NCBI GenBank assembly: GCA_038277395.1
Contig: CM076192.1
Coordinates: 53,553,119 to 53,617,118, forward strand
Reading direction: 5' to 3'
Source: Dryocosmus kuriphilus
Taxonomy: Eukaryota; Arthropoda; Insecta; Hymenoptera; Cynipidae
Length of the DNA: 64,000 nt
Shown here: positions 11,576 through 24,172 of the stretch, one piece after another
Layout: the number at the start of each line of letters is the position of its first letter
Numbering within the stretch: position 1 is the first letter of the stretch
Position numbers and translations under genes: made by a program
The notes under the pieces: generated by a model
The model's database searches: none
Seen by the model: only the letters and a program-made list of their open reading frames with translations
Told to the model about the DNA's origin: nothing

Positions 11576-14500
11576 CACAGGCACACAAAAAAAAAAAAGT
11601 GGTTTGTACCAAAAACCGGACCCATATATTTTTGTGTATTTTGACGCGCTGAATCCGATTCCGGAGTCCGTTTTGCTCCATCACGTCAAATTGAAGGGCA
11701 TTTGAAGGTCAAATCGGTAACAAAATTGATTGAAAGAAGGTGACTATCATTTCTGTGGTTTCGACGGACGCTGAATCCGAATCTGGAATCCATTTGATTC
11801 CGTCATGTCTGCATCAAGGTCAATTCAAGGTCATATTTTTAAAATAAAAAAAAAGTGAATTTTTGACTGCGGATTCTGAAAGAGGGGGAAATTTTACATC
11901 TTTATATGGTATTCATTTTTATTTTTATCATTATCCTAAAGGTCATTTGAAGGTCAATTTAGGTTAGTAATAGAATAGTTTTTTCGAGTATCGGAACCCA
12001 GGACACCTCCACGCGGTGACGGTGGAAACGGTTTTTTTTAAAAAAATTTTTTTCCGGCTAAGTCCTGGGGTGAAGGCATGATGCCGTCATGGCCGATACT
12101 CGAGAGAATACTCATACGATGCAGGGTTTCGGATGCCCAGTATCGGCGGTTGGTCAGGGTGAGCAAGCGGGCCCGCAATCGTCGTCATCATGCGACCGCA
12201 GCTCTACATTGGTTGGGAACTTGGCCTCTGTAGAGTATAATGCTACAAGCTCAGCTACAAGAATAGACTGTACTTCTCATCGGTGCAATGGGAAATCCGA
12301 TCATTTCTGTTACATTTGTGGAAAATTTGAGGTGCCGAAGTATCGAAGAAGTTTATCTAATAGGTACATAACTCTTTACGAAGAATGCTTTGATTGAAAG
12401 TGGTTGTCAACCAAGAAATAGACTGGGTACCCCACATAATTTGTAATCCCTGCAAAACAATGTTATTACGATGGAATAGAAATCGCAATTCGAGGGAGCT
12501 CGCATTTAAACAACCCATGATATGGTCCGAACCATCATGTCGAGAAGATTGCTACTTCTGTATGACGAATACGTTTGGCTTCAACGTATTTAATAAATCG
12601 AATATATCGTATGCTAACGTATCGTCAGTTAAACGGCCGACTATTTCCCAAATGAAAACTGTAGTCGAAGAATCCGTAGAAATGGACTGGTCAGTCACGT
12701 TAGAGCAGAAGGAAATCAGTGAAAGCTCAGATGATAGCGAAGATGAATATTTGCCAGGTGATATGAAGCACAAGACCCCAGAAACGTTCAACCAACACGA
12801 GTTGAATGATCTCATAAGAGACTTAGGATTTCCCAAAGATGGTGCTGAGTATCTAGCCTCAGTATTAAAAAAGAAAAACTTGTTATCTACAGGGATTAAA
12901 GTTAGTACTTATCGAAACAGGGAAGAGAAGTTTCGGGAATTCTTTGCCAAAGATGAAGAAAATATGCTAACATTCTGTACAGATGTGAGAGGGCTCATGA
13001 ATGAATTGAAACCAAACATTTATAAGGATGAAGAGTGGAGACTATTCATCGACTCTTCAAAACGGAGCCTGAAATCTGTTCTTCTGCATAATGGAAACTC
13101 TTTTGCACCTATTCCGATAGCTCATTCAACAAAGTTGAAGAAAACGTACGAGAATTTGGCAATAGTCTTGGAAAAAAATTAATTGCTCAGAACACCAATG
13201 GAAAGTTTGCGGAGATCTCAAAATTTCAACTTTGATTCTGGGACAACAGTCAGGCTTTACAAAAAATCCCTGTTTCCTATGTCTCTGGGATAGTAGAGAC
13301 AGAAATAATCACTATGTACGAAAAGAGTGTGCAAGGAGAACAGATTTCAATCCCGGGGCAAAAAACATCATCCGTGAACCTTTGATAGACCCATCAAAAA
13401 TTTTGCTTTTACCCCTTCATATCAAACTTGGTCTCATAAAGCAGTTCGTGAAAGCTCTGGACAAAGATGGTGAATGTTTCGGATACATAGGAGACAAGTT
13501 TCCAGGCATAAGTGATGTCAAACTTAAAGAAGGTATTTTCGATGGTCCTCAAATTCGCACTTTGTTCAGAGATGAAACATTTGTCACAAAAATGAATGCT
13601 ACGGAAATGTCTGCATGGACAAGTTTCAAAAAAGTCGCAGAGAATTTTTTGGGAAATCACAAGAGTGAAGACTACAAAACTTTGGTTGAAGATTTACTGA
13701 AAAACTTTCAGAAGTTGGGTTGTTTGATGAACTTGAAATTGCATTTTCTACATTCTCATTTTGATTACTTCCCAGAAAATCTCGGAGACTACAGTGAAGA
13801 ACAGGGTGAACGGTTTCATCAAGACATTAGGGAGATGGAATGCCGGTATCAGGGAAAGTGGGATGTAAATATGATGGCAGATTTTTGTTGGATGCTTAAG
13901 AGGGATAACGCAGTGAAAACGCAAAAGAGGAAGAGAAATCCGTTGCATAGATCTTTTGAAAACAAAAGGGTTCGTTACAAAAGAAGAAAAGTATGAATTT
14001 GGACATATTTCTCGAAACTTTGTTTTGTATCTTGAAGTACCGTCATCTCTATGGACGTAATACATAGCTGATTTGATATATGCCTAAGCAGAAGTTACAC
14101 GAGACTGGATTAGGATTCAACGACCCTCAAAACTATCGAAATACTAGTCCTCACCTCTCATACGACTTGATTGACGTCAATTTGACCTTTAAATGTCTGA
14201 CCCTGAAGTGCTGCGGTCAAATGGACCTCGAATTTGGATTCGTCGACCTTCAAAACGTATAAAAATAGTAGTCTAGTTCCACAAAGACACAGATTTGTAT
14301 TTTTGCAATCGTTATACGAACTATTCAATTACTAACCTAAATTGACCTTGAAATGACCTTTAGGATAATGATAAAAATAAAAATGAATACCATATAAAGA
14401 TGTAAAATTTTCCCCTCTTTCAGAATCTGCACTCAAAAATTCACTTTTTTTTTATTTTAAAAATTTGACCTTGAATTGACCTTGATGCAGACATGACGGA

Positions 14501-14720
14501 ATCATATGGATTCCAGATTCAGATTCAGCGTCCGTTGAAACCACAGAAATGATATTCACCTTCTTTCAATCGATTTTTTTGCCGATTTGACCTTCAAATG
14601 CCCTGGAATTTGACGTGATGGAGCAAAACGGACTCCGGAATCGGATTCAGCGCGTCAAAATACACAAAAATATATGGGTCCGGCTTTTGGTATAAACCAC
14701 TTTTTTTTTGTGTGCCTGTG
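11576..14720 (+). mobile_element. CACAG-ended DNA transposon with 3-bp TTC duplication
   Basis: The element begins CACAGGCACACAAAAAAAAA at 11576 and ends ...TTTGTGTGCCTGTG at 14720. Inverted repeats of about 400 bp include TATATGGTATTCATTTTTAT and its inverse, and several TGACCTTCAAATG/CATTTGAAGGTCA motifs. TTC flanks both ends (11573-11575 and 14721-14723). The matching uninterrupted arm of the surrounding palindrome acts as an empty-site control for this junction. CACNG termini with a 3-bp duplication are features of CACTA/EnSpm-Chapaev-like elements. Assignment to that superfamily is my inference. Confidence 0.85.
12089..13996 (+). pseudogene. Putative transposase of the CACAG element, two frameshifts
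   Basis: Three consecutive frames (12089-12397, 12394-13182, 13232-13996) read as one protein of about 630 residues. The first junction lost a base near 12394. The second lies in an A run near 13170, after which the frame reads INCSEHQWKVCGDLKI into the third piece. The N-terminal part is a cysteine-rich zinc-binding region: CYIC, then CNPC, then CYFC. A serine/acidic linker follows (SESSDDSEDEYLPGD). The core contains CFLCLWDSRDRNNHYVRK, LPLHIKLGLIKQFVKALDKD, HSHFDYFPENLGDYSEEQGE and MADFCWMLKRD. I recall this protein type as a recurrent uncharacterised family in insect, spider and Hydra genomes. The acidic residues (CGDL, DSRD, EEQGE) suggest an RNase H-like fold, but the catalytic assignment is inference. 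Confidence 0.75.
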
Positions 14721-14800
14721 TTCTTATTTAAAATCATTAAAACAAATGCGAACTTTCGCATTAAAAAGTTTTCACTTCACGCACAACATTCCTACCCTAT

Positions 14801-15603
14801 TGAAAATTCCGACGTCGTAAAGTACATAGTAATCTATCTATCTATGATAACATGATACGCTCCTTTAAAATTTGTTATATTAATTTTTGGAAGATTTCAA
14901 TTTGCGAATTTTCATGATATTAAAATTTGTAATTCTTAAACAATTTCAATCATAAATTCACAATTTTTCACTGCTCCCAAAATTACCATTTTTACGTTTT
15001 CATCTGTTGAACTAAGAATTTCAGAATTTTTAAAACTTAAAGTACTTCAAGATTGAATATAGCTCTATCTTAAAATCGATAACTTTTCAAGACTATCTTT
15101 TCATTTAAACGAGAAAAAATATTTAGGATTTCCATTAAATTTTATGGAATTTCGATTATTTTAATTAAGTATAAACAAAAATTCGATTTTTCATTTAATA
15201 AATCGGCAAGTAATATAAAAGCAATAAAAATCTTTTACAAATCAAATCGAGGGTGCGATGTGCATATTTTTGAATAATTCTTTTGAATCAGTTAGTAGCA
15301 ATAATTCAAAAGCGATTTATCTTCGACACATTTATCTTACATTTATCTTCACACAGTAAATCGAACGACTAAATCGGGAATCGGATCGGTTATAACATAA
15401 GTGCAATAAATTTAGGTTTTTTAGTGGAGGGAGCGCTACCGCGGAGGGGAAAATGGATTTGGACGCCGAGAATGGGGAGAAGACACAATAAAAAAGCACA
15501 CGTTACAGTATAACTTACATATAGTTGAGATGTTGCTTGCCAGAATTACAGAAAGGCCACAATGGTTTTAGTGCAAAGAAGTCAGCGGGAATCACAAGTA
15601 CTG
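14801..15603. other. Unassigned AT-rich sequence
   Basis: No coding region, RNA gene or clear repeat is visible. The last 200 bases are slightly richer in GC. Confidence 0.3.
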
Positions 15604-15920
15604 CCCTAGCGAAAGTTTCGAATTGAAATTCATTCCGAACCAACCCGAATTATTCCGATTCATTCCGGGATCTGTTTCCGAGCCATTCCGAATCTATCCG
15701 AAGCAAGTTTTCAATCCTTTTAAATCCGTGCGTCAACTCAAAATTCAATCCGAAGCTCACCTTTTTCCAAATTCTTCCTCGAACTCGTGCTTATTCGGAT
15801 AAAAATATTTGGTTCAACTTCGGATTAGATAGGAATAAAACTGCTTAGTTCGGAAACAGATACCGGAATAAAAAGAATTGAAAAGGATAGAATTTTTTCT
15901 ATCTGAAACTTTCGCCAGGG
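15604..15920. mobile_element. Small hairpin MITE
   Basis: It starts CCCTAGCGAAAGTTTC and ends GAAACTTTCGCCAGGG, a 16-bp terminal inverted repeat with one mismatch. The interior is also an imperfect hairpin (ATTCCGGGATCTGTTTCCGA against CGGAAACAGATACCGGAAT) rich in ATTCCGA motifs. It is 317 bp long and has no coding capacity. Confidence 0.7.
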
Positions 15921-16565
15921 TGACGCAGCAGCGAAGCCGACGAGAGACTGTGAGAGACTAGGGCCGGTTTCACCAACTCTGATTAAACACATGATTAAGC
16001 TAATCATGATTACAGTCGCCTCTATTTACCTTGCCGCGTTCGGGACCGTAGGTGAGTACTTTTCTTGGAATCGAAGTTCCCCCACTCACGAGTCTGACCG
16101 GTGCTCGATGCGATTTGTTTCGCTCTCTGTTTACGTTGCCGCACGTACATCAGACATTATAACCAGTGTTTGACACGTACAAACAAAAGTAACGCATTAC
16201 CGTTACCGTTACTTTTTGAAAAAAAAGTAACGCATTACTGAAGAAAAGTAACGCGTTACCTTGACGTTACTTTTTAATAATTTTTAATACATGATTTTAA
16301 ATTCCCAAAATGTTTAGACAGTTTGTTTTTTGAATTGAAAATGTTTTAAAAGTTAATTATACTTCAATAAACATAAAATAATAAAGAGGTTCCATTTAAA
16401 AATCTGTAAACTCTTTTCAGTTCACATTATTATTATTAATAAGCCACAAACTTTGCAAAGAATTTCTATTTGTTTTAATAAATCTAGGTTTTTTAAGTGC
16501 CATCATTAAAATTCACTATATTTAATATTTTTGATCAAATCCGTAGAAACCTCTTGAAATACGTT

Positions 16566-18988
16566 AAGGGTTGTCCATATATTACGTAACGCAATTCTCC
16601 GACGATTTTTGATCCCCCCTTCCCCGCACAGTGGGGCAAAATGACAAAAAAATGTTCAAAATACGATTCCGGTTACAATTTTAAACCGATTTAAGACTTT
16701 TTTCTTGAAAATTAAAGGTAACTAAATTCTTAAGAGATGCCTCGAGGCCGATTTTGAAGAAAAAAAATTTGCCCGTTTCGCGAGCACATGCTCATCGCGC
16801 ACTTTTCGCGCCGCGCGTCTGTTGGCACTCGCGCTTCGCGCTCGATAGATTATTCACCTCGTGCTACGCGCTCGGTGTGTATGGATCGTATATACCTTTA
16901 AATTAAAAATCACAAAAGAAATTATTTTACTTAAAACTCTATCGCCCTTAAGGAATACATTCTCATCATGACACTCGCGCTTCGCGCTCGATAATTACAT
17001 TTTTTTTAAACACATTGTAGATTGATAAAGCTCTTTGTGATTTTCCAAATTTTCACAATACAGGATTTCGATTCTTAAAAGTAAAACGATGAGTCTTATA
17101 AATAAATTTTGTAGCTCTTTCCAGGGTGAATAATTCTGCTTTCTTTAAATCTTGATTTTTAATAACGTTTTATCGATTAAAACAAAAACCGTGCATTTTA
17201 TCAAAAAATCTAATACCTTCTCTAATGAGAATGTAAAAAATTATTGTTTACTTTATTTATACACAAAGTTGGCAAAAAGTTGTAAAATTTAAGAATTGTT
17301 ACTATAATAACACGCAATTAATTCAAAATGATTGATATTAGTGTTCAATCAATAAATAAACATTCGTGAAACATAAACTAATAGCTTATTATAAATTAAT
17401 AAATTGTTATTAACAATTGTATTGTTATAAACAATGGTAGATGATTTTTCAGTGGTTTTGGATATTTATTAAGCGATTATCGTTTTTAATCCAATTTAAA
17501 GTAACATAAAAACATATGAAGACAAAACGGAATATATTTCTTATGGTTATAAACAAATTTAATAAACAAATGCGCAGTTTGAGCAATTTTTGAGTGTTTG
17601 AGGTACTTTTTTTTAAAATGTGCTTTGTTTGACCTGTCAGTGATGTTTCAATAAACTATATTGTCAATTCATAACAATTTTTTGATTGTTACAAACAAAT
17701 TTTATAAACAAATGCACAGTTTGATCAATTTTTAAGAGTTTCAGTTACTTTTTTTTTTAAACGTACTTTGTTAGTCTTGCTAGTGATACTTTTTCTCAAT
17801 TATATTGTCATTTCATGACAACTGTGATTGTTATAAACAAATTTTTTAAACAAATGCGCAGTTTCAGCAATTTTTGAGTGTTTGAGGTAATTTCTTTTTA
17901 AACGTGCTTTGTTCGAACTTTCCGTACGAGGCGCGCCACTCGCACTTAAAAAAGAAATATGACCGTCCGTTTCCGTTTATCAACAGGTCAACATAGCATC
18001 ATAACCTTCAAGGTATTGTGATTACTATATTACTTTCTATTTTAAAACAATATAGTACTTGCACAATTTACAACCATTAAATATTTCTCTACATTCGTTT
18101 GGTCTCCTTATGTCTATTCTCCATGCAAAAACTAATGAGTGTAAATAACTGCGCATTTATTTATAAAATTTGTTTATAACAATCACATTTGTCATGAAAT
18201 GATAATATAATTTAGAAAAGTATCACTATCAAGAATAACAAAGTACGTTTAAAAAAAAAAAAAGTAACTGAAACTCTTAAAAATTGCTGAAACTGTGCAT
18301 TTTTTAATAAAATTTGTTTGTCACAATCACAAAATTGTTATGAAATGACAATATAGTTTATTCAAACATCACTGCCAGGTCAAACAAAGCACATTTAAAA
18401 AAAAAAAGTACCTCAAACAATAAAAAATTGCTCAAACTGCGCGTTTGTTTATAAAATTTGTTTATCACCATAAGAAATATATTCCGTTTTGTCTTCATAT
18501 GTTTTTATGTTACTTTAAATTGGATTAAAAACAAAAATCGCTTAATAAATATCCAAAACCACTCAAAAATCATTTACCATTGTTTATAACGATACAATTG
18601 TTAATAAAAATTTATTAATTCATAATAAACTGTTAGGTTATATTTCACGAATGTTTTTTTTATTGATTGAATGCTAATATGAATCATTTTGAATTAATTG
18701 CGTGTTATTATAGTAACAATTCTTAAATTTTACGACTTTTTGCCAACTTTGTGTATAAATAAAGTAAACAATAATTTTTTTCTTCAAATCGGCCTCGAGG
18801 GATTTCTTAGGAATTTAGTTAACTTTAATTTTCAAGAAAAAAATCTTAAATCGGTTTAAAATTGTAGCCGAAATCATATTTTGAACATTTTTTTGGCATT
18901 TTGCCCCACTGTGCCCCGGTGTAACGCTTTTTCCGGCTTTTCTGGTAGTTTTTTAAAAGCGTTACGTAATATATGGACGACTCCTCAA
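16566..18988. mobile_element. 2.4-kb palindromic element (GTCCATATATTACGTAACGC ends)
   Basis: Outer ends GTCCATATATTACGTAACGC (16573-16592) and its inverse (to 18978) bound two long arms. Examples of matching inverted blocks are CAGTGGGGCAAAATG, CGATTTAAGACTTTTTTCTT/AAGAAAAAAATCTTAAATCG, TATATTTCTTATGG, and repeated AAACAAATGCGCAGTTTGAG subunits near the centre (about 18000). There is no coding capacity. The left arm carries an extra CG-rich block at about 16777-17235 that the right arm lacks. Confidence 0.85.
16777..17235 (-). mobile_element. Insertion of the CG-rich palindromic family in the left arm
   Basis: Contains GCCCGTTTCGCGAGCACATG, CACTCGCGCTTCGCGCTCG twice, and the terminal ACCTTCTCTAATGAGAATGT. 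The same sequences occur at 55469-58008. The uninterrupted right arm reads AAGAAAAAAATTATTGTT (in inverse), giving the empty site. Confidence 0.75.
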
Positions 18989-20348
18989 GCCGCTTCTAAT
19001 TCCTTGAATTATTTGAATTCTAGATATCCAAGGATTTCACGTGATTTCAAAGATTTCCAGGGATTTTGGAGTTTTTTTATAGAACTTTAGTGAAGAAGTT
19101 TATTTGAATTCATATTCAAGGAATTTCAAACGGTTTTTGTTTATTTTAATAGATTTTGACGATTTATAAGGATTTCAACGAATATTAAGGGATTTGAATG
19201 GATCTAAAGAGAAAATGGAATAAGATATTTTTTCTTTTAAGGCTTTTCAAAGGATTTTACGGTATTTTTAAAGAATTCTTCAGATTTATAAACATTTGCA
19301 CTAATTTTAAGGGATTTGAATAGCTTTAAAGAGATTTACTACACATCTCAATCAATTTTACACGACTTCCAAAGATTTTAAGGAATTTCAATGAATTTAT
19401 GGAGAAAATTTATAGAACACACTATTTTTTTTATTTTAAGGGTTTTCAAAATATTTGACAGGATTTAAAAATATTTCTTCATTTTTTCAAACATTTGGAC
19501 TAATTTTAAGGGATTTAAAAGGTTTTCAAGGGATTTACTACTTATTTCAATGGATTTTTCGATTTATAACATTTCAAAGGATTTTAAGGTATTTCAACGA
19601 ATTTATAGAGAATTTTAGGGAATACATTGAATTTTATTTCAAGAGATTTCTACATATTTCTACGGATATCAAAGGATATGAAGAAATGAAAAAAATGTTT
19701 AATGATTTTAAATATTTTAAGCTATTTTAAAATATTTCAAAGAAAAATGTGAAATTTCCAAATATTTCAAAGAATTTTAAGGGTTTTCAATCAATTTTGC
19801 AAGATTCAAAGGATTTTATTGAATCTCCTTGATTTTCCTTCGAAAAATCCATTGAAATGCTCTAAAATATCTTCAAATCCCATAACATTTTTAAGTATCC
19901 TAAAACCTTTCAAATACTTTAAGGTTTTAGAAAATCCTTTAAATCCTATGGAATCCTTTAAAATTCCTTGAAATCTTTGAAAATCCGCCAAAATTTTTTA
20001 ACATCTATTGAAATTTTTTTAATCTCTTCAAAATATTTTTAATCTTTTAAAATAAATTAGATTCTATAAAATTTTGTTAAACTTGTTTAAATTGTTTATA
20101 TCTCTTGAAATTGTTGAAATCCATACAAATAATCACAGAATTTCAAAAAGTTATAACAATTTACAAGGATTTCAATTATTTTTGAAATATTTCTTCAGAT
20201 GTAAAGGGACTTTCAAGGGATTCTAGCGGAGTTCCAGAGAACTTTAGAACACCTTTGAGGACCTAAGAAATTATTTAACTCTTGTTCAATATTTTGAAAA
20301 TCTGGAATATGTTTTAAATCTCTTGAAATTTAAAACGAAAATTTTAAA
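18989..20348 (+). repeat. Degenerate satellite (GGATTTCAAAGGATTTTAA-type), block 1
   Basis: A long run of loosely repeated 10-25-bp units of the form AAGGATTTTAAGG / ATTTCAAAGG. From about 19820 the same motif runs in inverse orientation (CTTTGAAATCC). The open frames within it are by-products of the repeat and I do not call them genes. Confidence 0.8.
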
Positions 20349-20363
20349 TACTTGAAGGTTCTA
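20349..20363. repeat. Target site duplication, left copy
   Basis: TACTTGAAGGTTCTA, repeated exactly at 25757-25771, flanks the LINE. Fifteen identical bases define both ends of the insertion. Confidence 0.95.
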
Positions 20364-20665
20364 GAATAGAATAGAATAGAATTTATTTCTCACATGTACA
20401 CCTATTCTTAGGTTTTTACATTAGTCGTTACAGCCAAAAATCACTCCCCTTATATTAAAAGACAGTCTTGTTGCCTTAACAGTAATTTCTCAATTTCGTA
20501 TTTAATTATCATATAGATATCACAGTAGACATTACTCATGTTTTGGCATGGATTTAAACTTTAAACTTTAAATGAACATCGATACAGAATTTAAAATTTA
20601 TACAAAATATATACAGTTCTAATGACTAATATTTAGTTTGAACATTATTGATTCTTTAATTACAC

Positions 20666-23600
20666 TCACACTTCACTCTCTACTCGAGTATCATCGCACC
20701 TATCTACCCCCTTATCTTTATTCGTTGTTTCTCTAGCTAATCTTTCAAATGCTCTAGCATATTTGCAGAGACCAGGGATCGGTTTTCCCGACATTGTGAC
20801 GTAAGCTTTTAGCTCAAATTCCATGTCCTTCCCTTCCTTTAACCATCTGTCTACCTCTTCTACCCATCTCTTGTCAATCAGTTCCTTTGCCCTTTTACAT
20901 TTCCATATGTGTTCCATATCCTCAACCTCACTCTGGCAAAGCCTACAATTTAGATCTCTGAACCCCTTATTACCTGATTTCCCTACATTTCCACACCTAA
21001 GTCTACCCCACTGTTCTTTTTCTAGATATCCTAAATCCTTGATTTCCCAAAATTCCTCTCTGCCCATTTCTGTTTTCCATTTCCCATAGTCCTTACAGTA
21101 GGTGGACTTGTCTATCCTCCCCCAGTTTCTTTGAATCTCCTGTTCAATTTTTGTCCCTATATTCCTTTCTAAGTTTTTGGCTATTACTTCCTCCCTCTCC
21201 CCTTCCCATAACAATCCAAGTGTTTCACCGTCCCCTGCCTCATTGAAAGCTATTTTGACTTTTTTACCCCAGTTTGATGGATTTTTATTTCTTAAATTTC
21301 TTATTTCCTCTTTGAGACATACCTTTGGAAGTCTTTCATCCCCCATGTTTAGAATGTCAGCAAGATATTTAAAAGCTCTTTTCCTTGCTTCAATTTCAAG
21401 ACTCAATCTGCCAGATTCCATCTTCCAGATGTAATCTGGCGTATTTCTGTCTAATCCCATCGCCATCTTTACGTACCTCCCTTGAGCCCTTTCCATCTCA
21501 TCCCATTTTTCCCACCCCCAGACTTCTACTCCATATAGTCCTCCTGATTTAGCTAGGACGTCCATTATGTAGAGTCTCCTGCCCAAACCTCCTATTCTTG
21601 CTCGTTTTAAAACTCCCCATGCCGCATTTGCTGCTTTTTGGATTTTCCCTACCATTTTCCTAACATGTGTTCTGTGAATCCCTCCTGATGTAAACCAATA
21701 TCCCAAATATTTAACTTTCTTTATAACCTCTAATTTTACTCCGTTGAACTTCCATTCTTCTTTTGCGTTCTTTTCCCTGCCTCTACTTCTGAAAATCATA
21801 ATATTTGTTTTCTTGACGTTGACTTCCAATTTGTTTTTAATTACATACCCTCCTAAGGATTTTAACATTTGTTCGAGTCCTTCCGGAAAATCTGCCAGAA
21901 TCGCTAAATCGTCTGCAAATTTCAAGGCAAAGATCTTCTCTCTACCTATGACTGTTCCCCCCTCATTCTTTCTTTCCCAGACTTCGTCTATGTCATCTAT
22001 AAAAATATTAAAAAGCGTGGGACTCAGCGGGCATCCTTGTCTGACTCCCCTATTTGTTTCAAAGCAGTCTGTGACCCCTTCCTCCGTTATAACCTCGTTC
22101 AATGTTAATCTGTATATTTCCCTAATCATTTTTAGCATCCTACCTCTTATACCTAGCTTGAATAATTTTTTGAAGAGAATTTCTCTGTCCACCATGTCAA
22201 AAGCTTTTTTAAAGTCAACGAATGCAGCATATAATTTTCCACCTTCCCTTTTTAGTTTATTATTAACAAGACAGTTTAAGGCGAAAACGTGATCTCTAGT
22301 GGATCTCTTTTTTCTAAAGCCAGCCTGACTCTCCTTGTATAGACCCTTCTTTTCCATCCACTCCCGAATCCTTTCGTCGATAATTGCTGCTAGGATTTTA
22401 TAACCGGTGTCTAGCAGAGATATTCCCCTGTAATTACCCGTATCATCTTCCTCCCCACCTTTAAATATCGGCATTATTCCTGCCTTTTCCCAACCTTTCG
22501 CTATTTTTGCCGTCGTCCAGAATCCGTTTATTATTTTATGTAACTCTAGAGCCCATACTTTTGGGATTCCCCGAATAAATTCTATTGGTATTCCATCTTC
22601 TCCTGGAGTTTTTCCCACCTTCATTTTCCTAATACATTTGACCATTTCCTCAAAAGTTATATCTCCATTAAGTTCGTCTTCTCGTTCTTCCCTGATATTT
22701 CCCGTTATTCTTCCTGAGGCTACTTCATCCCACCTTTCTTCTCCGACCGTAACACTTTCTACTTCTGCCATCTTCTCTTCCTTATCCACTTCTGACTCTA
22801 TATCAAAGCTGTTTAGAGTAAAATTGTTTACTTTTTCTTTTCCTACCTCTAGAAGGTTTCTAAAATGTTTTAGCCATCTATTTTTCCTTATTTTCCTTCC
22901 CCATTTTCTCTTCCTTCTTGGCCTGAAATTTCCTAACGCCTTCCAGAAGCTTCACATGGATCTACTTTCCTCAACCTTCTTCCACTTTTCTTCCCGCTTT
23001 TCCTTTCCTTTCTTAGCATACAAGCTTTTAAGTTTCTTTTTTTCCTCTTTTAATTTTTCCCTCTCGTCATCGTTCTTTTTCTCGAGGTATTTTTTAAGAC
23101 AATCCCAAACCCTAGTCCTCTGTTCAGCACATTCTTTATCAAACCAGTCGCCTTTACCACTTCCTGAACCTTTATTTCCCTGTTTTACTAGTAAGCCTAT
23201 CGCTTTTGCTGCTTTCCAGATGCTTTCTCTAAACTTTACCCACCTGCCCTCCCAATCCTCATTTCCTTCGCCTCCCTCCCACAATTTTTCCATTTCTTTT
23301 CCGTAATCTTCTCCCTTATCCTTTTTCCATTTTAATCGGAATGTTGTTTTTCTATTTTCCTTTCTCAAAAAGGGTTCCCCATTGAAATTACTAACCTCTA
23401 ATTCTAGAGAGAAACTGACTGGAAGGTGGTCTGATTCTGTTCTGACTTCCACTTTGATTTCTTTTACTGGACATTCTTCACTCTTTTCTAGAAAAATGAC
23501 ATAGTCTAAAACCGAACCCCCGTCTCCGCAAATATGTGTCCACTTTCCCTCCATGTCCCCCTGTAATCTTCCATTTAATATTGTGAGCCCTTGCTCTTCA

Positions 23601-24172
23601 CAAAATTCTAATAATTTTTTACCCTCTGCATTTAGTACCTTATCATTTGAGTTTCGAATCCTGCAGTAGCCCCTTTCTAAATCCCCCCTGTCCCCATCAC
23701 TTCCTCCCTGCTCTTCACCCACTCTCGCATTCCAATCCCCTACCAAAACAAGCTCCTCTCCCCTCCTTCGCACATATTCTACCAGACTGTTTAGTTCAAC
23801 TCTAAATTTCGAAAAACCCACATTGTTGTACAAAGTTACAATACTTACATTGTTTCCGTTTATCTTCCAGCCTCCTTTAACAATCATCCCATACTCCCAC
23901 TCTTCCACGCACATTCCTTCGCTCAATTCTTTCTTTATTCCAATCAAGTGCCCCCCTTTAGCTCTACCCTTCTTATTGTCTCTAGTTGCCGGTTTAGCAC
24001 TCCAATTAAAATTTCCATCCAGTTTGATTTTGAAGTCGGGGATACTCCCCTGCTCTAGCCAGGTTTCTTGAAATATGACCACGTCATATTCTCTCCAAAA
24101 TTCTACCGAGTCCAACACATTTCTTCCCCCCGAGATGTTCCATGACAAACATTTAATTTCTTTGCGCCCCAC
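20666..24172 (-). pseudogene. LINE ORF2 (endonuclease + reverse transcriptase), one in-frame stop
   Basis: The frame runs from ATG 24172 to 20666 (1168 codons) and is interrupted only by TGA at 22952-22954. The frame is the same on both sides, and sequence between 22951 and 22790 is open. The APE endonuclease is N-terminal: LSWNISGG, FQETW, GDWNARVGEE, LDYVIF, RTESDHLPV. A basic linker follows. The reverse transcriptase shows TPGEDGIPIEF, NYRGISLLDTGYKI, AGFRKKRSTRDHVFAL, FVDFKKAFD, RQGCPLSPTLFN and FADDLAIL (FADD codons near 21908-21919). C-terminal CRLCQSEVEDMEHIWKC is a C-x2-C-x7-H-x4-C finger typical of the group. One substitution away from intact, this copy was mobile until recently. The stop splits nuclease from polymerase. 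Confidence 0.9.

Larger units (their letters stand above)
10254..14800. mobile_element. Fold-back (palindromic) element, right arm split by an insertion
   Basis: The left arm (about 10254-10905) and right arm (about 11025-11575, continuing at 14724-14800) are imperfect reverse complements. Shared stretches include GATTATTGCTCGGATTAATG, the block from ATTTCGCAGTTACAGTACAC, and CAATTAGTGATTA. TTCGCATT/AATGCGAA motifs are scattered in both arms and in the ~120-bp centre. The arms contain homopolymers: 28 C at 10700-10727, 15 C at 10795-10809 and 25 G at 11126-11150. No coding capacity belongs to the fold-back itself. The right arm resumes after 14723 with TTATTTAAAATCATTAAAAC, matching the left arm at about 10285-10305, so the 11576-14720 element inserted into it. 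Confidence 0.85.

Noticed and set aside
19455..19991. Open frames in the TTTCAAAGG satellite
   Set aside because: Phe/Lys/Ile-rich products follow directly from the repeat unit and show no domain.
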